This document shows positions 1 to 11,246 of a DNA stretch of 64,000 nt, piece after piece. Within the stretch, counting starts at the first letter, position 1, and each line of letters starts with the position of its first letter. Location of the stretch: positions 38,338,256-38,402,255 of the forward strand of contig CM060108.1 of assembly GCA_030522415.1 (NCBI GenBank). The letters are read 5' to 3'. Both the position numbers and the translations under genes were made by a program. Origin of the DNA: Channallabes apus. Taxonomy: Eukaryota; Chordata; Actinopteri; Siluriformes; Clariidae. Below the pieces are notes generated by a model. The model made no database searches and was not told where the DNA came from. It was given only the letters and a program-made list of their open reading frames with translations.

Positions 1-892
1 TAAGAAGGGAGGCACACGAAGTGATGCACCTATCATGCATAGTGGCCGCTGTATAAGCCTCTGGGGGCAGTGCTATGACACGGAATTGCTTTAGTTGATC
101 AGGTTTAGGCTCAGCAACAATACAGTATGTGGCAATAAAACAAAGTCAGCTGATGACCGGGATATCACATCTAAGAAGTTTTTCTTCCACTGAGAAATTG
201 TGAGGCAGATCACCAGGTTATGCAGAAAGAGTAGGGACAAGATAACTGTTTTTGACTTTTAACATTTAACGTTTTTTGCATTATATTCTGAAATTTTGGT
301 GAATATTTTCAATGTTTCATTCACAATTTTAACTTTACCGTATATTTGAATTTTAATCATATTTTGCTGTGCAGATCTTTGATTATTCAGACAAGTGGCA
401 GAAACTGATGATAGCCCTTCTTAATGTGAGCTGAAAACAAAAGAAAATGTACATTCTCATGCTTACAAGCTGTCAGATCTAAACAATACAGCTCATGATG
501 TCATGCATTTTTTTTATTCATACATCATTCATTGCATCTGATTGGGCTTTGTTTCAAAATGAAAGTCAGAGACAAAGCATCTCTTGTGTACAGAGCATGT
601 AAGTGATCCTTCTCACATTCTGATTAGAAGGCTTTTTCTTGAGGTATTTTCCATTCACTCCCATAAGGCTCCTATGGTTCCTATGTATATTCGAGGTTTT
701 GTCATTCTTCTGTATACTGTACAGTATGTACACCTTCCCGTCTCTCACATTCATTTATGTTTGACTTTTCCACCAGCTGTCTTTGGGTAATAGCACCTTG
801 AGTTCTGACAGACCTGGAGGTCATTCAGCAGAGGGAGTCCATTTTTAGCATTCAGCAACTATTTAGCATGTGTGGAAATATTTAGACTTTAT
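1..892. other. Intergenic, no gene recognised
   Basis: AT-rich sequence with only short chance open frames. I see no splice-bounded exon, RNA gene or clear transposon terminus. Confidence 0.5.
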
Positions 893-1115
893 TCATTCAG
901 TAACCACTTTATCAAAAGCCAGGAGCAAGACAGGAATACTTGGGTCATGCATTCACAAATATGCACAAATTAGAGTAGCAAATGTATCTGCTGGGATTAT
1001 TTTTTCCTTTTTTGGTGGGAGTTGCAAAGAAATCCACAGCAACTGCAAGGAATGCACTCAGAACCAAACCCCAGACCTCGCAGCTGTGGAACTCTGACGT
1101 TACACAATGCACCAT
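893..1115 (-). repeat. Eroded SINE-like repeat
   Basis: The stretch starts with a CATTCATTCAG-type tail and CCACTTTATC, then keeps scattered pieces of the common fish repeat layout (GCAACTGCAAGGAATGCA, CCAGACCTCGCAGCTGTG). This is the order expected for a tRNA-derived SINE lying on the minus strand with its 3' tail on the left. Divergence is high and no target-site duplication is visible, so the family call rests on layout only. Confidence 0.35.
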
Positions 1116-2151
1116 GTTGACATGTCATATCAAGTCAACCTTGCTCAAACTTACTACTACTGTATGAATTTTGATGTGAAGCAGCTGAATAGATTTTCAG
1201 AGATCAGACATTTACATGGTATTGGAAAGTAGTGTGATATTTTGAATGAGTACTTTTGGTCAGATTCTGATTTCCATTAAACAGCCAACCCCTCCAAGGA
1301 AGAAACACTGGTAAAGAAACAACAAAAGAGGTACGGATTTAATCACAGGAATGAAACGAGATTCAGGTCTGGTAGGCAAATTTCACATGTTCCATAATGA
1401 CTCACCTGTTTAGACAACTTAGACTGTTAATTTTTGAGACAGCTGCTGCTAAATGCTTGGCGTGGATAAGGGTGTGTGTGTTTAATAAACCTGAAGAAAT
1501 CAGTTATTTATCAGGTATCTGGTTTAACTGGCTAACCTCTCCCAGTGTGACAATGATGATATTTAATAATGTAAATGGTAATGAAAAAACTAAAACATTT
1601 AGAGGTTTCAAGGGCACATATACTGTAAATCAGAATGTCATACAGTAGCTAACAGTTCAGATAGAGCTATGCCACATGGGCAGCAAAAAATCTCCTAACA
1701 ATGCTGCTCAACTTGTTTAAATAGAAATTTGCGCTATTGCAGATGTCTACATATGAAGCGAGTACAACTAGCTATGTAATGTCAAGTATGATGCTTTTTT
1801 TTGCACAAGCAGGATTCCAGGAGTTATATATATATCTAATAGATTTGATTGAAACATCGGACACACTGTTCACAATTACTTGCTTTCTTTTGCTTTGCTT
1901 GATTTCTTGTGTAGATGTTCAGACTTTATGAATCTAATGTATTTCTGTGCTCTGTCTGTTCATTCTGATTAAGTCAAGGTCAGGTGCAAATACACACAAA
2001 GTATAGCCAAACACTTGATATGCTTCATAGTGTAAATGTTTGTTTGCTTACAGTGCATGGAAAAAAAAAACTTTGCACTGAACTGTAAAACTTAAAGTTT
2101 AGATTTCAGGAATCCATGGAAAATAACACAAAAAAACAAGGAGCTAGCTAG
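1116..2151. other. Intergenic, nothing recognised
   Basis: AT-rich sequence with short open frames of fewer than 85 codons, no conserved protein motif and no clear repeat boundaries. Confidence 0.45.
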
Positions 2152-2456
2152 CAATGTAGATGCGGACATATTATTCCACTAGTTTTGACGCGAACCTTTA
2201 ATTTGAAGTTTCACTCACACGACAGAAGTCCGATGATCTCTTTGTCTTTTGTAGGTTATTTTGTCAGCATCAAAGAATCAACAGTTCATACAGTCGTCTT
2301 GAGTAAATCCACTGTGGTTACAGACACCAGTTGCTGTATCTTATAAATTTCTTAAATTACGATTAGCTTACGTATATAACAGCACTTTTGTTGTATATAT
2401 CTGCTTACGGATAGCTTACGGTCAAAAGCTTGTGTTTCCATAGCCTTCCGCATCTA
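2152..2456. repeat. Possible MITE with GTAGATGCGGA-type ends
   Basis: The left end reads GTAGATGCGGACATA and the right end reads CCTTCCGCATCTAAAC, which is an imperfect inverted match (TTTAGATGCGGA). The left-end motif recurs at about 9557-9572. No target-site duplication is obvious, so this is a tentative non-autonomous DNA transposon. Confidence 0.3.
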
Positions 2457-2689
2457 AACTGAAACGAGGTCAAGAAAAGCTCTATGAAAGTATTAATACA
2501 AAAATCCTCAAAAGGAGCATAATAAAATATTAAAATATGGCAACAACCACTAATCTGCCTAAAATTCAGAGACAAAGATAGAAGGGTATTAGTCAGAGAA
2601 GAACAAATGATGGTTAACTATCCAGAGATATCCACAGTTAAAATGGGAGGAGCTTCATTTGGACATCTCCATTTGATGACTCAAAGATT

Positions 2690-3122
2690 TTCTAATCTAT
2701 TGAGACCAAAACTGAGAAAAGAAAATTGCCAAAAACTCAACACTGCTAATTATCTTCAGTTGAAGCATGTTAGTTGTAGCATTATGTTGTGGAGACACTC
2801 CTCATTTGTAGTAATGGGGAATACAGGGCAATCCTAGAGGAAGACCTCTTCTAGACCTCTTCTTAGAAAATAAGACAGACAGGTTCAAACCAACAACCTG
2901 AACTTGGTAGAATGTCCAATCAAACCTAGACTTTTGTGGCAAAGATATCGGCATCCACACACACACACAAAACTGACATGGCATGTCCCAGACGACTTGC
3001 AGCTGGAAACTTAGCCAAAGGTGGTGCTATCAAGCACTCATATAGAGTGGTGAATACATATGCAACCAATTAATTTCTACTTTTTTGTTTAATTACCCTT
3101 TGTATCCCAATAAAATATTTTG
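2690..3122 (+). mobile_element. Degenerate Tc1/mariner fragment
   Basis: Several short blocks match teleost Tc1-like elements in order: TTGAGACCAAAACTGA near 2699, a GCATTATGTTGTGGAGA block near 2779, ATACAGGGCAATCCTAG near 2821, and GACTTGCAGCTGG followed by AAAGGTGGTGCT near 2993-3026. The last block is normally the transposase C-terminus. The frame is broken throughout, so this is a dead relic. Identification rests on recognising these family words by eye. Confidence 0.45.
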
Positions 3123-3774
3123 GTTTGAAATGTTAGACACATTTGGTGAGCCACAAGGTAAAAATACTGTATCAATTATATCTGCAGCCAATCGCTTCAT
3201 TTTTTTCATTTAGCTTCCAACTGAGATCCAATGGAAAGATTGCTTTTTCATCCGTCAACCAGTCTCACACTAGCTTAGAGTTTAGTGGATTGAAAGAATT
3301 ACAAGAATTTACACAGCACATTGGCTTAAACTTTCCATAATATGGCATGAAATAAGTCTGGAAAGAAGCATGCCTAAGGGCTTCATTGATTTCCACAACA
3401 GTCAGCACTGCTACTCAGCACCTTGCTCTGAATCTAAACAGACTCAGCAGTGGTTTAACAAATCCAATAAAGAAGATTCTACAGTCATAAAAAGAGCTTG
3501 CTTTCAGCTGTGTAGGATTTCTCCCTGATGATAAAACATACAGCAGCAGAGGTTTCCAACCACATCCCCTCATATTGGTAACCAGACATGGATAATTTGT
3601 TATGCTCCTACAGCTAAAGGGTAAAGTTATAGTAAATAGATCATCACAGTCAGTACAGCTATACAATATAGCTTTTATATGAAAGTCATTCATGTGTGAA
3701 TGAGAATAAGACTAGATCTGACAAACAGCCTGTGTCTGATACTAATTCATTTAGTCAAGCCAGTAAGTAACACC

Positions 3775-4045
3775 CTATGGCCACTGATCAGCCATAACAT
3801 CACAATTCAAAACATTATGTCCAGTATTGTGTAGATTCCCTTTGTGCCACATGGGAAGCTCTGGCCTCTTGGGCATGTCTCCACAAGATCTCTGGGTCTG
3901 TGCTATGGTGTCTGGTACCATGACATTGCCAGTGCATCCTTTGAGTGCTGTGGGTTGTTGGGTCAGGCCTCTATAGATCAAACTTGTTTGTCTGGTGTAT
4001 TCCATGGGTGCTTGATCAGACTAGGATCAAGGTGTCAGTGGCCGC
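3775..4045 (-). mobile_element. Degenerate Tc1-like element end
   Basis: It begins with TATGGCCACTGATCAGCCAT and continues with TGTGTAGATTCCCTTTGTGCC, CCACAAGATCTCTGGG and TGGTGTCTGGTACCATGAC. In my recollection this is the terminal sequence and antisense transposase part of a widespread fish Tc1/mariner family. A 76-codon minus-strand open frame spans it but is only a remnant. The opposite end and TA duplication were not found. Confidence 0.5.
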
Positions 4046-4673
4046 ATCCTCTGACCATGATGCGGATACCAGTTCTACTGGTATGAAATTGATATTCAAT
4101 GGTAAAGTGGTTAGATCTGATATGTGTATTTGATACAGGTTTTCAGTGTTTTTCGGTGTTAATACGGAGGAAAAAGTATTCATAGCTGAACATTATAAGT
4201 GGTCGTGAATGGGGACCAAGTTTGAAAAAGGCAGTAAAACAATTCAGAGAGAGATTTAATAAGCACAAAGTAACGCAGTTATGCCGTCTACTGTTACAAA
4301 ATTCCGCCGTTCTGGTAGCATACTGCGTCAACATTGTGCGAGCAAATCGTCTCCTTCTGCAGGAGTCTACAGCAACGAATTGTTTGAGAATCTGAGTGAA
4401 TGACACAGATTTACTGTAGCAACCAGTAGAACAGTTTGATCCTGAAACCGCTGATGAATGACAGCCAAGCCACATTGTGACTCAGAGTGTAAGTCAAGTA
4501 AACTCACCAACTTTTCATCCATCCCGTCTGTTCTGATGATGTCCCTTTTGAACAGAATCATTTTGTTTGTGTTGGTGGGTATGCTCATCAATTTTTTCAA
4601 GTACGTAATGGGATACATTTACAAATTAAAAATTAACGTGATATAAAGATATTAATGTGTGTCCATGTGTGTC

Positions 4674-4722
<49 letters not shown>

Positions 4723-5061
4723 CTGATTGCATAATCCTGACCTTAGTGTTTATCACAATTCCACTAACGTGAGCAGGAATGAGTCGGCCTGCTCATTGTG
4801 TTCATGGTGATTCGCTCTCTTTGCTGATGTGGATTAATAAGAGGGCAGAGGAGTCATAAGAAGAGAACAATAACTCGACTTTGGACAGACATTAGGCAGA
4901 CATTAAGCTGTGTTGCTTTGTCGGACCTTTTTTAAACAGTCAGTTAAGACCATATTGATTGGTTAAATGTTTCAAGGTGCATCAGAATGTGTTTTAAATG
5001 AAGAAATGCGCATACAATGACATATAACATACAGTATAAGGCATATGGCATGCAAGCAACA
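4046..5061. other. Intergenic with (TG)n microsatellite
   Basis: No gene recognised. A (TG)n tract covers about 4679-4721. Overlapping short open frames on both strands near 4143-4646 lack any recognisable domain. Confidence 0.5.
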
Positions 5062-5107
5062 TGGAGGGTACAGAAGCAATATATTCTGATTGCTTCTGTA
5101 CACTCCA
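5062..5107. other. Short hairpin with 19-bp arms
   Basis: The 13-nt core arms GTACAGAAGCAAT (5068-5080) and ATTGCTTCTGTAC (5089-5101) are perfectly complementary around an 8-nt loop. The stem extends outward through TGGAG/CTCCA with a single G-A mismatch, giving 19-bp arms. It could be a tiny foldback element or a chance hairpin. A microRNA precursor is not excluded, but the loop and total length are short for one. Confidence 0.55.
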
Positions 5108-8100
5108 AGCAAATTTACCATCTACTACTTACATAATTATGAGAAATCATGTCTGTTGTGTACAAGTAGATAAATGTTAACTAGCAGGTTAGCTTTACAT
5201 TCAAATCTGTCAGTCTTTCCCTTAGTTAATCCCCTGGAGGACAGTACAGTACATGCCCCGACGGCACACACCAAGTCGAGTGTGATGTAACCATCAGCAG
5301 TATGGCCTTCTGTTCTTATACATTTTTATCAGCCTGCTTCAGATGGCAAGGGGGCAAAATTAAATAAAATATTAATACATAGATGGGGAGTCAAACAAAA
5401 CATGTACAGAAACTAGTGCGCTTAAGAAATAAAGCATGCGAGGCAAAGGAGACATTGAGAAAATATTCACAGTTAATCATTTTCCCTGTCTTTTATCTGC
5501 TCAGGACTCTACATGTCTGCAATGGCATCTATGTGTTCTTAGAGAGAAGGAAGTCATGGAAGTGGGAAAGAGAAAGGGAGAGAATGAAAGACAAAACAAA
5601 TGTCAAGTAGAGTCTCTGCTTTTAAAAGGACACAGTTTATATACACCAAAGTCTAGGTTTTAAAATTCATAAAACAGAAGTAAATATATAAGACCATAAC
5701 GTCGGACATACTGTAGGTGGGGCAGAAGAATTTTTAGGATGGTGTGCATGGGCAGGGATACTTATTCATTTATTCATCTTCAGTTGATGGTTTAACTCAA
5801 CAACAACTGTCAAATCAATTGTAAGCGAATATTTAAAAAATTTAAATATGAACAGAAAATTCACAAGACAACCCTTAAGGAAAAAGCAGAACTTAACCCA
5901 GGATTAAACAAACTTTGATCCAAAAGGAGCTCCAAGTCAACATTAAGTCCAAGTACAGTATGTAATGTTCGCAATTAGAATTATCATGAGAGTATTCTCT
6001 AGTCACATTTCTGGTTCACTTTCAGTATTCCCTAGTCAAATGTGGACAAAAAATGTGACCTGATAAAAAGTATAAGGCTTATAATCAGACGAACACCTTC
6101 CTAACTTGGAAGTGGCAGCATCATGTTGGTGGGACTGGATTAGACATCCTCATGGCCACCTCCCAAAATCTAGTGGAAAGCCTTTCCAAAACAGCCTTTC
6201 TTTTTATTAGCTCTTGATGATTATGAAATTATTAATCAATATCTTCCTGGCTATAGACTTTAATCAATGTCTGTTTGGCAAAAGAATTATACATAACGGT
6301 CCTTATAGAAATACAATTGTCAGAAAATTATATGTGCTCATATAAGGACATTCAGGTAAACTCAAGAGGTAAAGGAAAGCAGTAATGTAATATAATGTAA
6401 TGTAAAGCTTAATGTTGAGGGTTGGCTCTGGCTCTCTCTATTGCACTGCTTAACCCATATCAGTTCATTTCTGCCTATATTAATAGCAACTGGGCACATT
6501 CCTGATGAAATCAGCCACACCGTCATGTTAGAACACCTGGAATTGGACCACTTCACAGTCAGGACCTTGGTAAAAGATTACTGTATCAGCTTTTCATTGT
6601 TTTCACATGAACCAGGCAGAAAGAAAGTCCTTCTCTGACTGTAACACACGTCTGATTGAGGCTGCAGTGGGCCTGGGAACTGCTCTAAAACAAGTCGAGG
6701 AGTGCGTCAAGCAAGTAACTGGCATGTCATTTATGTCATTTTGATCTTTGCACTCGATGACACAGACAGACTCTAACAGCCAGATTGAGAGTGAGAGAGT
6801 TGTGCAGATACAAAGAAAAAGTGATGGATTTTTCTAGCACTGCACTGAGAAGAAAAAATTGGCTTTCACGCTTTGAAATTAAATCTTATTGATGCCACAA
6901 CAGAGGCTAATTTGGGTTGGTTCTAATGCCGAGGTCGGAGTTGAAATGTCGGTGACGGGAGAGGATCAGAACCACGACAGAGTGAAACGTAACACGGCTC
7001 GGTCTGACAGGGAGCGTCTTTGTTGGAAGAGGTTTTTTTCTGTGCGTTGAACGGTTTTGTGTTCATCGCCCCTCAGAGAGGCTTGTTTTTCGTCATGGAA
7101 ACCACAGTAGTGCAAAGGTTCATGGGAACGCCACCTTAAAGTCAATCATACCTGCACATGGCACAACCACAACTTTACTTTTATCTAATTCTTTATGGTC
7201 TTTTGGGGTGCATAAAAGGCTGGGGCACATTCCTACATTCCAAACAGATGAAAATTTAGAAAACACACACAAACACACACACAAACACCACACAACAATC
7301 ACCACAATATTATTTAGAACCCTTCACACCCCAGTAATTATAAGTACAGTAAATATGTACTTTTGAAAGTGTTGATTTGATATATTTTTAGTAATCAGAT
7401 GAATGATATGTGACGATAACACAGTTAGAATTGGTAGTAAAACTTTAAGCAAAATCTCCTCGAATCTGCAGTTGATACATTATATGAACCGCTGACCCTA
7501 ACCTTAAGTGTTAATTAACTTAAAGTTAATACAGGTTTCAGTGTCTGCTCCAGCTAAAATACAGTACTCCTCACATAATGCATTTTTCATACTTAAAACT
7601 TCCTTTATTGCACTCCTCTTTCACACGCACTATTTCAGTGTTTATGTGAATGAGCTACTGCCAGGCCCCACCGCACCAGAGAACAGCCAGGATGAGCAAC
7701 AAGCCAGGGCAGTGTAGCTTCACATGAGGGGGAAGATCTAATTGGCTTGTTTAAACATTGATCAATAGATAAAAAGTTATTTTTTCCTCACATTTTTGTG
7801 TGTGTACACTGAACACTCACAACTCATCTACTGTAAACGCTTTAAAGTAATTTTAAATGTACATACTGTATATACTGTACACTGATGTCTTACTAGTGAT
7901 GGACATCAAACATAAATGTGATTTTGGACTACAACATCAATAAATAAATAGAATTCCTCTTAGTCAGTCTATGTGCTTGTCTAGTTTTGAAATGATGACT
8001 TTAATATGGTATTAAAAACACACTGAGGAAACTGTGCTCCTGTTCTCGGTCATTGCTAGATCAGCACACAATGTCTCGACTGCATCCTGACAAAAAGTCT

Positions 8101-8293
8101 TATTCGAATGGATTTATTCATAAAAAGACTCTTGTATAACTATTACGTGGAGATCTGGATGTTTCGTTGCTTAATACCTTAAACCAATCTGTAAAAAGAT
8201 AAAAGGCAGCCTCTGAGAATCCGGACATGTGCATAGTTACAGTATAAGCCAAAAACACTGCATGAGAAGCTGTGGCTCAGCATGACTGCTGTT

Positions 8294-8336
<43 letters not shown>

Positions 8337-8604
8337 TTTACTTTCCAGTGTATGTAAAGTGCTGACCAGAAAACTGGCAGATGAGCTTACAGTGCATGAA
8401 GCAGCAGAACACACGGAATATTAGTGAGATTGTGCAGGAGAAGAGATGGACAAGATGGAAACTAAGATAAAGGATGAAACAGTATGAGAAGGCAGGAAAG
8501 TCCAGTCACGGTCAATGAGGAGGAATGTCATGGAAAAGGTGCAGGATTGTAGGAGTTTTTGTTGTCATTACAATAATGAACATGTACAAAACACACACAC
8601 ACAA
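5108..8604. other. Intergenic, mostly unrecognised
   Basis: No gene supported. A (CT)n/(CA)n compound microsatellite lies at 8294-8336. A small Tc1-like remnant at 6105-6200 is listed separately. The rest is unassigned, with open frames below 80 codons. Confidence 0.45.
6105..6200 (+). mobile_element. Small Tc1 transposase remnant
   Basis: GGAAGTGGCAGCATCATGTT followed by CAAAATCTAGTGGAAAGCC and TTTCCAAAACAGCC resembles two separated parts of a Tc1 transposase reading frame brought together by deletion. It is short and divergent. Confidence 0.3.
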
Positions 8605-8606
8605 TA

Positions 8607-8660
8607 CGAGATAAGAGATACCTTTACTGGTCCCACAGTGAGGAAATGTCTATACACATA
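8607..8660 (-). mobile_element. LINE 3'-tail remnant
   Basis: GAGATAAGAGATACCTTTAC followed by TGGTCCCACAGTGAGGAAATG matches, on the minus strand, the end of the LINE tail seen more completely at 37,545-37,640 (GATAA repeats, CCTTTATTAGTCC, GGGAAATG). Only the last ~50 bp remain. Confidence 0.4.
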
Positions 8661-8984
8661 CAGTATCCAGCGGCATGTCCATGTTTTCACACAGTGATGA
8701 CAAGTGTGGGCTAAAACACACTAATGGGAACATCACTTCATTATGTAAAGGGCATGGCTGCATTTGCAGAATATCTGATTTGTTCCTTTGTGCAAAATGA
8801 ACAGCATTATAATGACATTACTTATCGGCCTCATATTGGCTCTGCAGTTCCAGTGATGGGTTTAATGAATTTTTTAGCAAAGCTCTGAAAGCAAATTTTT
8901 TGTTCATCTCAGTGCCATTTCCCCCTTACTACTCAAAGCCTTTAGTGCATTTTTTTGCTTCAGATGTTAGAATTAGACACTTCT

Positions 8985-9370
8985 GCTCTTAAACGTAATA
9001 TCCCTGTTTTACTGTGACAAGCTGCAAAGTGCCTAGTTTATGTATCAACCTTAGCAGCAACCTCATTTCCCCTCTTGTCTGTTCCAACCACTGATCATCT
9101 GCCATCATCTGCACCTGTTTCTCACTGGTTCATGCCTTAATTTAGATGTTTATGTTTGAATGATTCATATGTCACTCTGTGGCTTAATAAACAAAGGCAT
9201 TCCTCTGAAACTGCTTAGGTACCGGGACTGGACTGAAATTGAGAGCCAAAAAATCTTTCAGGAAGCCTAAAAAACTATTCCTCAAACTGCCTTAAAAATA
9301 CAAAAAAAGTGGAAACTGAATGTGAAATGAGTGGGTTCAAGATAATCCTGGGCTTTTGCACAGTTTTATG
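8985..9370 (+). mobile_element. Partial Tc1-like MITE
   Basis: The block GCAGCAACCTCATTTCCCC, GTTCCAACCACT, CTTTCAGGAAGCCTA and a final GAAATGAGTGGGTTCAAG with GCACAGTTTTA aligns with the right half of the complete element at 44,087-45,375. The copy is older, and its left end could not be delimited. Confidence 0.5.
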
Positions 9371-9634
9371 CCTTTCAGAGGTTATTTTTAAATTAAGTAG
9401 AAGTAAATCAGCTTTGTAAAAACTAATTAGAAATAATTTCTTGGATAGTGCTTTATTTTTCATAATGTTAAGGAATAGTGAAATCTGATTCAAGTGTGTT
9501 TAATTTACTTATGTTATTTAAAATCGATAAAAATGTAGAGGCAGGGATATTAAGTGTAGATGCGGACATATAATTCAATACAAATACATGTCATAGTGGA
9601 ATGACATCACAAACCAACTTACGATTGTCAAAAT

Positions 9635-9786
9635 GGATGCTTAACTAATAAATTTAAAGCTTATGGCTTATGTAATAAACTTAATGCTTAATGCTTTACT
9701 AATGAATAGAACAAGGTAGAATAACATGAAATAAAAACAAATAAACACAACAACAAATTCATAACAAGTACGATATGGCTCTTACA
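9635..9786 (+). repeat. Repeat copy shared with 21,959-22,107
   Basis: About 150 bp, from GGATGCTTAACTAA to CGATATGGCTCTTACA, recurs in the same orientation at 21,959-22,107 with a few substitutions and small indels. Both copies stop at the same right boundary. No coding potential or terminal repeats are seen; the family is unknown to me. Confidence 0.7.
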
Positions 9787-9794
9787 TTAAGTAA

Positions 9795-10626
9795 GGCCTT
9801 GTTCACACAGGCGTTAAAATCGACCGTTTTTCTGCCGTTCGTAGCGTCCAGTGACCGCGGATGAAGCGCCGAGGGTTTTCTACACATAGGAGTTAATGAC
9901 GGTGTTCACACGGGCTTTGGTGACGTGTGTTTGTCCGGCTGCGCGTTTATACGGTGTTAAAAAAACGTTGCATGCAGCTTTTCTTTGGTGTTCAAATCCC
10001 AACGAACGCAAGGAAACCGTGTCTAGTTCGTTTTCTCCGCGTCCATTTTACGCTTCGGAGGACCGGATATATCCCATGATCCTACATGCTATACATAGGG
10101 AAATGCGGAAAAAGGGCAAAAATAAAATGCTTAAAAAATAAAACTTGCGCGGAAATGTTTGCATTTCTTCATAAACCACAAAAAACTTCCTTTAATCCGA
10201 CGTTGTGCAGTCAGAGGGTGAACCCAGTAGCGCCGGCGATTTTTTTCTCTCCCTACGTCGCCGTATTATTAAAAAATATATTTTTATATATTATTTAAAA
10301 ATATAATAATTTAATTAGAATTTTTAAAACAATAAGATTAATGTCTAAATGGTCCAATAAATGGTCCAATAATAGCTAAATGGTCCATACTAAAAGGAGG
10401 CACCTCAAATAAAACGACAAGGGCTTTCATATCCAGTTCCCGACACACTGCCCCCACAGGTTAAACACACAAACTATAATTTGGGCTTCTGGCGTTCGTT
10501 AGACAGAGACAAACGCACGCCAGTGTAGAAATCAATCGAGCGGCACTACAAAACGCAACATAAACGTACAGGACGTTCTGAGCTCGTTCGTTTATCCAAA
10601 TATTTAACGCCCGTGTGAACAAGGCC
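9795..10626. mobile_element. PIF/Harbinger-type non-autonomous DNA transposon
   Basis: The ends are inverted repeats of about 24 bp: left GGCCTTGTTCACACAGGCGT, right ACGCCCGTGTGAACAAGGCC with one internal difference. Each is flanked by the trinucleotide TAA (9792-9794 and 10627-10629). A 3-bp TAA/TTA target duplication with such ends is characteristic of PIF/Harbinger elements. The 832-bp interior is CpG-rich and contains another GTTCACACGGGC motif at 9903, but no transposase-length frame; the longest open frame, 81 codons, has no recognisable domain. It is presumably mobilised in trans. Confidence 0.85.
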
Positions 10627-10629
10627 TAA

Positions 10630-10695
10630 AACATTTGTTCCAATTTCTTTAATTTAATATGAGGGGTGACTCAGGACGTTTGTACATTACTACAT
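10630..10695 (-). mobile_element. Terminal fragment of the 44,087-type Tc1 MITE, inverted
   Basis: ACATTTGTTCCAATTTCTTT then AATTTAATATGAGGGGTGAC is the reverse complement of the left end of the complete element at 44,087-45,375, with an internal deletion of about 30 bp. The Harbinger element ends immediately beside it. Confidence 0.5.
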
Positions 10696-11246
10696 TACTG
10701 TAAACATTTGGGAGCTTTCTGATGTAGGAAAATAATTAACAACAGGATGGAGTGTTAATTATTTTTCTTTTTTTTTTTAATTAAACATCATTACATACTT
10801 ATAGCCATATTTAATCATATATAAATACTTCACCATGTTAATGACAACACTGAAACGAAAGGTATTGACCTTGTCTGTGAAAACCATCCTAAAGTCTTTT
10901 TTTTTATTAGTGTAGGCTGATCCAAAAGAAGAGCTACTATATTCAAATTTTGTTAACAATTATTGACATGGTTAAGTCAACATTTATGGAAGGAGTCTCC
11001 AGTGTTGATGCAGGGTCATGCTTATTGATACGATGACCAGCTGCATTACAGAATCTTGCTTGTTTCATGAACACTCCAAAGCAATAACAATACATAACTG
11101 ACAAGGAAGAACAAAAAAAAACCTCAGGATATGTGTTCAAGGTGAGAACACACAGTACAAAGGTGAGGACACAAGCACAGCTTGGCCGAATGTTATCAAA
11201 TTTGGCAGGCATATCAGTCATAAACAGTTGTAACTATGCTTGTATT
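10696..11246. other. Intergenic, nothing recognised
   Basis: AT-rich, with only short open frames on either strand and no repeat boundaries recognised. Confidence 0.4.

Noticed and set aside
3844..4133. Plus-strand frames of 62-80 codons
   Set aside because: They overlap a Tc1-like terminal repeat; the antisense is the known transposon content.
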